DNA of 64,000 bases, taken from positions 248,001-312,000 of the forward strand of contig NW_027184083.1 of NCBI RefSeq assembly GCF_041296385.1, given 5' to 3'. This document shows positions 56,529 to 64,000 of the stretch, piece after piece. Within the stretch, counting starts at the first letter, position 1, and every line of letters begins with the position of its first letter. Position numbers and translations under genes: made by a program. The DNA comes from Aphelocoma coerulescens (lineage: Eukaryota > Chordata > Aves > Passeriformes > Corvidae). Below the pieces are notes generated by a model, which ran no database searches, was not told the origin of the DNA, and saw nothing but the letters and a program-made list of their open reading frames with translations.

Positions 56529-57106
56529 TGTAGTGGTTTGATTTTGTCTGGGTGCCAGGTGTCTACCAAGCCACTCTATCACTCCCTTTCCCAGTGGAAC
56601 AGGAGAAAGAGAACAAGATGGAAAACAGCTAGTAGGTTAAGAAAGTTTACTAAAGCAAAGAAAAAAACAAAGCAAATGTTTGTGCATCCATAAGCAAAGG
56701 GAAAAGTTAATCTATACTTCCCACCAGCGAGCAATGTTCAGATACTTCCCAGGAAGCAAGGCTTCAGCACACATAGCAGTTGCTTCGGAAGGCAAACATT
56801 GTAGAATAACAAATGCCCCCCCCCATTCCTCCTCTCCCTTAGATTTTATATCTGAGCTGACATCATATGGTATGGAATATCCCTTTGGTTCACATGGGTC
56901 AACTGGCCTGGTTGTGTCCCCTCCCAGGATCTTGCCTACTCCCAGCCCCTTGATGGGGGGAAGGGGTGTTAGAGAGACAGCACTGATGCTGCTCAGCAGT
57001 AGCCAAAACATTGGTATGTTATCAACACCCTTCCAGCTACCAATGCAAAGCACAACACTGTGAGGGCTGCTAAGGAAAAATGAACTCTATCTCAGTCAGA
57101 CCCAAT
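56529..57106 (-). mobile_element. U-like LTR, copy 2
   Basis: Begins TGTAGTGGTTTGATTTTG, contains 'catatggtatggaatatcc' and 'tatgttatcaacac', ends near CCCAATA. Inserted at or near the CR1 3' end. No TSD found, right end approximate. Confidence 0.7.
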
Positions 57107-58328
57107 ATGGTGATCTACATTTTAGATAGCTTTTCCCAGCAGCACAGGTGTTGCAAATCTTAAATTAATGCACAAAGCTGATTCTACCCTGCAAAAAATT
57201 GGAACTAATAGGTAAGAAAAATAGTATTTTTTCCCATTCCTGCTTTCTTAATGATAATGGAATTTAAAAGGGCTGTTTCAGCTAAATATCTCATATCCAG
57301 CAGTATTTGAAAAGATAATAATGAACTGAAAGTGTTTCTGTGCCCACCTGCAGTGTTAATTGAAAGCTGTGAAGACAAAGAGGTAGAACCAGGCTCAAGG
57401 GATCTTTCTTACAGAAACTTTATGTGAACCATCTCTCCTGTATCTGAATGTATTGTCTAAGCCATCCTTATTAAGCTAAAAGGCTTCAGTGGTAATGAGA
57501 GGTTTTAATGCTTCCCCTTGTATTAATTCTTGTTACAAACCAAATTGAAACCCTTGCAGATGCCCCATCTTACATTTTGTTGACTCTTTTCTAGTCTCCA
57601 CTTTTCTATATACAGTGCACACAGCAGAAGAAACAGACACAAACATAGACCTAGGCTCCAAATTTACAACTGAAAAGGTACCTCAGGAGGAAAGTTGTGC
57701 ATTTTTAATTTGCTTTTTAAGATCACATGTTTTTCTTCCCCTTTTAACTGTGAGATCCTTATGTAAATGAGACTCATAGGGAGAAGAAATTGTCAGATGT
57801 GACAGACTGGTGTATCCTGAGCCCAACCTTTAATATGTCTGGGCTGTGAGACTTGTGATTTGTTTATGCAATTTTCTGCTTAATATCAAATTCTTGCAAG
57901 AAGGGAACAATTTTCAGGACTATAATATAATATAATATAATATAATACTGAAGTGTAATATTGGTACTTCTTGCTTTCTGGTGCATGCTATCAAATGTAT
58001 TAAGTAGAAATGCATTTATGACGATGCTCTTGTCACAGGGGACAGAACCCTGGAGGTGGACTCAGCTCTCCTGCTCATGTGTTGAGCAGCTTCACCTCTA
58101 TGGATTTCAATTTTCCCACATATAAAATATCTGTTCAAAAACATTTTGAAAGATGAAAAGGAGAACAGAAAAGCAGAGACATAGGGAAAAGAACTTAGCA
58201 TCACTGCAGAGAACAAAAAGTCATCTGTGCAGTGTGATGACAGAGACAATAAGGCAAGCAAAAGTTCTGAGAGATTAAAACGCAGACAAAAAGCTGTGAA
58301 GCCATTCTAGATTATTAGTACATTGCCT
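57107..58328. other. Unassigned, host-like sequence with small microsatellite
   Basis: 57922-57949 is (TAATA)n, about five units. Nothing else recognised. Confidence 0.4.
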
Positions 58329-58760
58329 TGTGATGCCTTAAGAGGCCTCCTAGACACAGAGACTGGAGTAAAAGAATAAAATAGGTATTTATTTGAAAGG
58401 CCTCCAAAGGTACACCCTGGGAGCCACAGGCTATTGCCAAAAATGGACCCCAAGATGGATTACAGGTCATGAGTTCTTCACACCTTTATAGGTTTGGTTC
58501 ATTTGCATATCAGGGTTAATTCTCCAATTAAAGCTTCAGTTCAATGATGTAATTTCCCCTCTGCTTGCCCCCCTTAGAAGCTCTTTGGATTATAATATTT
58601 GGGCCTAGGATGATCTGGGTGACCTTGAAGAGCAGGCCCGGAGAGGCTTTGTTATGTCTACCTAGCACAAGTGAGCAGAAATTAGCAAGCTACAAGAAAC
58701 CTCAGAGTTACACTCTAAGCAGTACAGAATCAGGAAAATATAAAAGTTAAAACCTAGGCA
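58329..58760 (-). mobile_element. W-type LTR, copy 2 (3' LTR)
   Basis: TGTGATGCCTTAAG...AACCTAGGCA, 432 bp. AATAAATACC near 58387 and a TATAAAGG-like box near 58480 on the minus strand. Confidence 0.88.
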
Positions 58761-58779
58761 ACATTTCCCCCCCTTTAGA
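58761..58779 (-). other. Polypurine tract
   Basis: Minus-strand AAAGGGGGGAAATGT directly before the 3' LTR. Confidence 0.8.
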
Positions 58780-59181
58780 GGCTTGACAAGGCCTTTACCT
58801 TGTCTAGACTCTATTGTAAATATTCTAATATCTACTAATAATATGTCTAACAGCAGTATATATCAATAAACAAGAATTATAATTACAATCATTATAAAAA
58901 AATCTGTAATCCAGGGATCCAGGGTCAGTTTGGTAACCATGAAACCAGGGTGTGGAAGATACCATCAGTTTTGGGTGTTATCCAATGCAAAATCTAAGTT
59001 GATTCTCAAATTGTAAAAAAATTTTGTTGATCTTTCCACTTCAGTTCACGTCAATTATTAATTTTGTATCCAAATGAATATCTTTGGATATACTTTGGAC
59101 TAGAATCATATGCAAAATTTTGGTTCCAAACCCGAGTCAGGGTTACCAACTGTGTAAATAATAAGCACAGGAAAAAATCCT
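58780..59181 (-). pseudogene. env: Env remnant, C-terminal anchor and tail only
   Basis: 58820-58900 on the minus strand gives a hydrophobic run (IMIVIIILVY) followed by a short charged tail, like a TM-subunit anchor. No surface subunit or Cys motif is found between integrase and this point, so almost all of env is deleted. Confidence 0.6.
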
Positions 59182-62100
59182 TTAAACTACATCATCTTCA
59201 TTTGTATCAGTCTCTGTTTTCTCAGTTATTTCAGGAGCAGAAGCCTTCTTAACTCTGGAGTAGTGAATCCAGGGTCCTTTGTCAGCAACTTTGACTGCGG
59301 TGAGGGTGGTCAGCAAAATCTGGAACGGTCCTCTCCACTTGGCCTGCAGAGGATCACTGTCCCACCACTTGACATAGACCCAGTCTCCAGGCTGGAAGGG
59401 ACATGCAGGAGTGTCCAGTCCTATGGGTCTGGATAACACGACATAATTCTGGAGCTTCTGCAAAGTAGAACCTAAAGCCATTAGATATCTCTGTAAATCA
59501 AGTTTTGCCCTCATGTGAATTTCACCTGGAACATGTGGAATTTGATATGGCCTGCCATACAATATTTCATAGAGACTGATGGTATCCCTCCACCTTGGTT
59601 GTATATGGATCCTCAGCAAAGCTATAGGCAAGGCCTGAACCCATGTCATGGATGTCTCTTGACAGATTTTGCTAATTTGTGCCTTAAGGGTCTCATTCAT
59701 GCGTTCCACTTTACCGCTTGCTTGGGGTCTGTAAGGTGTGTGCAGATCCCAAGCAATTCCCAAAATTCGGCTAACTTCTTGAATCACATTTGCAGAAAAA
59801 TGTGGTCCCCTATCAGAGGACATACCCTAAGGAACCCCAAACCTTGGTATTATATGATTAAGCAAAGCTTTCACCACCTCCTTGGCTGTGTTACTGCAAC
59901 AGGGGTAAGCTTCAGGCCATCCACTGAAGGTTTCAACCAACACCAGTATGTACCTGTATCCTTCTTTGCGTGGTAACTCAGCAAAGTCTATTTGCCAGTA
60001 ATCTCCACGAAGACCCCCTGCCTTTGTTACTCCTAACACAACTCTTTTCCTCATATCAGGATTGTTTTTACAGCAGATTTCACACCTGCTCACTACTGAT
60101 TGTACAATATCTACCATTCCCTTTCCTATTACTACCTTCTTTAGATGTTTCAGAAGATTTTCAACCCCGAAATGCGTGCTTTCATGTTCTCTTTGAGCTA
60201 GCTCTCGAAGAATTAGAGGTGGGACCACAACGTGATTTGCAGGTGTAACAGCCCATCCATTTTCTGTGATCTCAGCCTTAAGAAACTTAATTAACTTGTG
60301 GTCTGCCTGATCATATTTTGGGGTGAACCCTGACAAGTCAATCGTTTTTTGTGGAATTACTGCAAGAACACCTTTTTCTGCAGCCCCTCTTGCTGTTTCA
60401 TCAGCGAAGCGATTTCCCAATTCTGGAGTGGTTTTCCCTTTCTGGTGACCCCTACAATGCATGATAGCTACTTCTGTGGTTTTTTTGATGCTCTCTAAGA
60501 GGGCAAGGATTTGTTCAGTGTGTTTGATGTGGTTACCTTGTGCGTTCAACAGCCCTCTCTCCTTCCAGATGTCTCCATGGGCATGCACAACACGAAATGC
60601 ATATTTAGAGTCAGTCCATATATTTACCTTTTTTCCTTTGCTCAGGTCCAGGGCCCTTGTCAGTGCAATCAGTTCAGCTTTTTGCAATGACACGTCTGCC
60701 AATAGGGCCTTCACCTCGATCACCTTGTTCTGGGTTGTTACTGCGTAACCTGTCATTTGTTTACCATTTCTCATGAAGTTGATCCCGTCTGTAAACAGCT
60801 CCCAGTCTGGATTTTCTAGGGGCACGTTCTTCAGGTCTGGTCTGCTGGAATAGACCTCCTTGATTGTCTGCAAACAGTCGTGCTCAGGCACATCATCAGT
60901 TAAAGTAGAGGACAGAAACATGGCAGGGTTAACAACAGAAGTTGTTTTCAGGGTAACATCATCCTGTTCTAACAGCAGTGACTGATATCTAAGCATCCGA
61001 TTGCTGGACAGCCAATGTCCTCCTTTCTGTTCCAGCACTGCTGCTACTGCATGTGGCACATACACTACAATGTGTTGTCCAAGGGTGAGTTTCTGGACCA
61101 CTTGAATCAGGATGACAGTAGCTGCCACAGCTTTCAAACACCCAGGCCACCCTTGGCTAACATTGTCTAGCTCTTTGGAAAAGTAGGCCACAGCCCTCTG
61201 TTGGCTTCTGAGGTACTGTGCTAATACACCCAGTGCCACATTCAGTCTCTCATGTGTAAAAAGTTCAAAAGGCTTAGTCAAGTCTGGTAAGCCCAGTGCT
61301 GGAGCTGACGTTAGAGAGTGTTTCAGCTGTTTAAATGCAGCCCTTGTGCTTTCAGTCCAAATTATAATGCCATTTTCAGCTGCTTTTATTGCTCCATACA
61401 AGGGTTTCACCAACAACCCATAATTTCCTATCCATAAACGACACCAACCTACCATTCCCAGAAAGGCTTGCATTTCTCTCACGGTGTGGGGCTCTGGAAG
61501 CTGGCAGATGGCTTCTTTCCGTTCCTTGCTGAGCTGTCAGTGTCCACGGAAGATCTCAAGACCCAAATAAACTACTGCTTCCTTGGCGATCTGTGCCTTC
61601 TCTTTGGAAACTCTGTACCCACTCTGTCCCAAAAAGTTTAACAAGCTTATAGTGAATTGGATGCAGTCATCTCTGGTTGTAGGTGCAGTCAAGATCTCAT
61701 CAACATACTGAAGGATAACTCCTCCCGGCTCTTGTCTCCTCTGATCTTCTAATTCTTTTGCTAGCTGGTTTCCAAATATTGTTGGGCTATTCTTGAAACC
61801 CTGGGGTAAGACTGTCCAAGTAAGCTGACTTTTCCTTCCTGTTTCAGGGTTTTCCCACTCAAAAGCAAAAAGCTCCTGGCTGTTTTTATGCACAGGAATG
61901 CAGAAAAAGGCATCTTTCAGGTCCACAACAGTAAACCACCCTAATTTATCTGTCAGTGTGGTCAAAATTGTATAAGGGTTTGCTACCACGGGATATATGT
62001 CCTCTGTAATTTTGTTAATTGCTCTCAAATCTTGGACTAACCGGTAACTTTTACCATCAGCTTTCTTCACTGAAAGGATTGGCGTGTTATACCTGGACTC

Positions 62101-62274
62101 ACATTGCACTAATAACCCATGGCGGAGGAATTTTTCAATTATAGGTGCCAGTCCTTTGCGACTCTCTAATTTTAAAGGATATTGTTTTTGCCTTACCGGT
62201 GTAGCTCCTGGTTTGAGTGCAATGCTCACTGGTTCTGCCTGTTTGGATCTTCCTGGAACATCACTGGCCCACAC
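59182..62274 (-). pseudogene. pol: Pol: RT, RNase H and integrase, nearly open
   Basis: RT (62274-61537): VVDLKDAFF with the first catalytic Asp at residue 118 of this segment, VLPQGF near 156-160, and the active-site box reads YVDE instead of YVDD at 190-193. RNase H: ELFTDGIN and IWTDSKYAF, with two of the acidic residues in place. Integrase: HESTHFG and CEIC zinc residues, then QIDFAELP, SDRGPHF and GKVER giving a complete D,D,E triad. Stops: TGA near 61537 and TAG at 59824-59826. C-terminal integrase runs to 59182. The Asp-to-Glu change in the RT box should cripple polymerisation. Confidence 0.88.
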
Positions 62275-63266
62275 AATTGGATTGACAGCATTTTCGACTT
62301 CAATGGGGATTTTTCCACAGCTGTCCTGTATAAAAAGTGCAGCAACTTGGACAAATTTAGTTTCTGGAATGATAACTCAAATGCCCTCCCTTCTTCTAAA
62401 TTTAATTTCGGCTTCCAATTTTTCTAACAAATCCCTCCCCAGCAATGGTTTAGGGGAGTTGGGCATATAAAGAAATTGATGAGTTACCCAATGCTTCTCC
62501 AGTTTAAATTTTAAAGGTTGGAAGAAAGGCCATGTTTCAGTTACTTCTGTTGCCCCAACCGCATGAACAGTTTCGTGACTAAGTTTCCCTTCTGTCCTGG
62601 GTTGAGGTGTATTCTATTACCATCCTCATGAGCTGTTGAAATCAGGTGGGGCAGTGTTTCCTTGCCTCCTCCCCCCAGACTATCTTTCTGTTAATGGCCC
62701 ATCATTGTCCTGCCGCATGACTCAGAGATAACTCCCTCCAGACTATCTTCTGTTAATGAGCCTAATCAACACTTGCCTCATGACTCATTACCCCATTGTG
62801 AGATGCTCCACCCAGAGGGAGGAACCAAGCATCCCATCGTGGATATAATCTGGGACTCTGAGCACCAAAGACACTGGCTCCACTGGATTTCCAGAGGACA
62901 GGAGCTACACAGCCACCGCTGGACTTTCTGAGGAAGAGCAGACCCCTTCTACTACAGGATCACCACTTCAGAGGACTACAGCCACCATTCCACCAGACTG
63001 CTACCACTACCCTGCCTAATAGGGACTCAGGTTGTATCTTGACTCTGTCAGTGTTTTCTTTTACTTTCTTTTCCTTTTTTTTTTAATTTCCATTAAATTG
63101 TTATTCTGACTTGGTGCCTCTCACTGGTTTGTTTTCAAACTAGTACACCTTCTAAAGTATTTAACACAAAATATGCTGCACCGGTGTCTAGCAGAAATTC
63201 TATATCATCTTTCCCCAGCTTGGCTATAACCAAAGTCTCTGCTGGGGGAGAAGCCTTCGGTCCCCA
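62275..63266 (-). pseudogene. pro: Protease, split by an A-type solo LTR
   Basis: After the opal codon the frame continues into FLLDTGAAYFV (retropepsin active site, about 63160-63195), is cut at 63148 by the LTR, and resumes at 62592 with the region ending PLLGRDLL. One TGA near 62380 lies between protease and RT. The duplicated CCTTC at both junctions shows a simple insertion. Confidence 0.85.
62593..63147 (+). mobile_element. A-type solo LTR, copy 4
   Basis: TGTCCTGGGTTGAGG...CTAGTACA, 555 bp, perfect TSD CCTTC (62588-62592 and 63148-63152), opposite in orientation to its host provirus. Confidence 0.95.
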
Positions 63267-64000
63267 TCATTCTGAGTTTGAGTTTTGTTCCAATGGGAGT
63301 TGGGGAACTGGGGGTGTCTTCTTCAGCATCGGACAGTCAGCTTTCCAATGCCCTTTCTTCTTGCAATAACCGCATGTGTCTGTCCCCAGGGGGAGCGGCT
63401 TTCTTAGATGTCTTTTCCTGGGTATCCTTCCTCCTGGGACAGGGTTTCCCTTTGTCACTGGAGTCTCTATCTCAAAATGCTCTCCAGGCTACTTCTAACA
63501 TTTTATTCATGCCTTGAACCCCTTCTAACTTTTGCAACTTTCTCCTTATATCATTTGAAGCCTGACCCATAAATAAATAAGCCAGATGAAGGGCCCCTAA
63601 TGCTGTATCAGGATTTATGTGTGTGAATTTGATAGCAGCTTCTCTTAACCTATTCAAAAAATCAGAAGGAGTTTCATTAGGACCTTACTTCACTTCATAA
63701 AGCTTTGCCCAGCTGAGAGCTTTAGGGACACCATGCTTTAATCCATATACTATGAGATCTTGATACCGTTTTAATCTTTGCATATCTGCTGGCACATTTG
63801 GGTCCCACCTTGGATCATCTGTTGGAAAATTATCTGCAACCGTACCTTGTAGCATTCCATTAGCTATGCCTGATTCCACAGAGTCAACAATAACTTTGTT
63901 CACCATCTGCTTTTCAGTGGGATCAAGCAGTGTGTCTATCATAACTACCAAATCACTCCAGTCAGGGTTCTGTGTTTGAATTGCTCTTTGTACCAAAGTA
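63267..64000 (-). pseudogene. gag: Gag: capsid and nucleocapsid, partial
   Basis: The capsid is in two open segments (63996-63685 and 63657-63472), with TQNPDWSD, DPRWDPNVPAD and GQASNDIRRKLQK. A stop near 63686 separates them. The nucleocapsid at 63458-63267 has one CCHC knuckle, CGYCKKKGHWKADC. Gag ends at an opal TGA (63267-63269) in frame with protease. Matrix lies beyond the window. Order and the single knuckle are gammaretroviral. Confidence 0.87.

Larger units (their letters stand above)
58329..64000 (-). mobile_element. Gammaretrovirus-like provirus, 3' LTR to gag
   Basis: Minus-strand order from the right edge: capsid, nucleocapsid, TGA, protease (split by an A-type LTR), RT, RNase H, integrase, env tail, polypurine tract, 3' LTR. 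The 5' LTR lies beyond 64000. Pol is open in one frame from 62274 to 59182 apart from a TGA near 61537 and a TAG at 59824-59826, so decay is light. env is reduced to its C-terminal tail. Confidence 0.92.

Overview
This window looks like repeat-dense avian nuclear DNA, most likely from a passerine. The evidence is four long CR1 LINE copies with the characteristic CR1 3' end, plus many LTR and endogenous-retrovirus (ERV) families of avian type. I recognise no host gene, tRNA, rRNA, snRNA or CRISPR array. With the boundaries I could draw, roughly three quarters to four fifths of the 64 kb is ERV/LTR sequence and a further few kb is CR1. Such density, with at least one young full-length provirus, suggests a heterochromatic or W-like chromosome, but the sequence does not prove this. 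LTR family letters (A, B, E and so on) are my own labels, not database names.

Layout. 1-4346: minus-strand provirus with an E-type 5' LTR; gag and pro-pol run off the left edge. 5094-5857: solo LTR. 5858-16658: a decayed gammaretrovirus-like provirus (minus) whose integrase is split by a complete, young minus-strand provirus with A-type LTRs (6386-12779, TSD CATGC, LTRs differing at 3 of 556 sites). 16659-18588: a truncated B-type LTR abutting an A-type LTR without a matching TSD. 18589-21171: betaretrovirus-like gag joined to an RNase H fragment, with its own 5' LTR. 21172-24558: plus-strand gammaretrovirus-like integrase/env/3' LTR, interrupted by a solo B LTR. 25.6-35.5 kb: solo LTRs, a CR1 carrying two solo LTRs, and unassigned spacers. 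35.5-39.3 kb: an LTR interrupted by another LTR and by a CR1 that itself holds two LTRs. 39.5-42.2 kb: a mosaic of E LTR, gag-to-integrase fusion, B LTR and an inverted gag copy. 43.7-45.1 kb: env transmembrane-subunit remnant with 3' LTR. 46.7-50.2 kb: CR1 with two solo LTRs. 51.7-55.2 kb: LTR holding two nested LTRs. 55.3-57.1 kb: LTR, CR1, LTR. 58.3-64 kb: minus-strand gammaretrovirus-like provirus with a nearly open pol frame, interrupted by a solo A LTR and running off the right edge.

Two retroviral lineages dominate. The first (proviruses at 1-4346 and 6386-12779) has a tRNA-Lys-like primer site, no CCHC zinc knuckle in Gag, a 5-bp TSD, an amber codon between gag and pol, and an unusual multi-hydrophobic N-terminal Gag-position ORF. 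I tentatively call it ERV-L-like (class III). The second (5858-16658, 21172-24558, 58329-64000) is gammaretrovirus-like, with a single CCHC knuckle in the two copies that keep gag and an opal codon between gag and pro. The most noteworthy observations are the membrane-like Gag N-terminus, the conserved stop-codon hairpin, and two B-type LTR insertions that carry a tRNA-Val primer-binding extension inside their target-site duplications.
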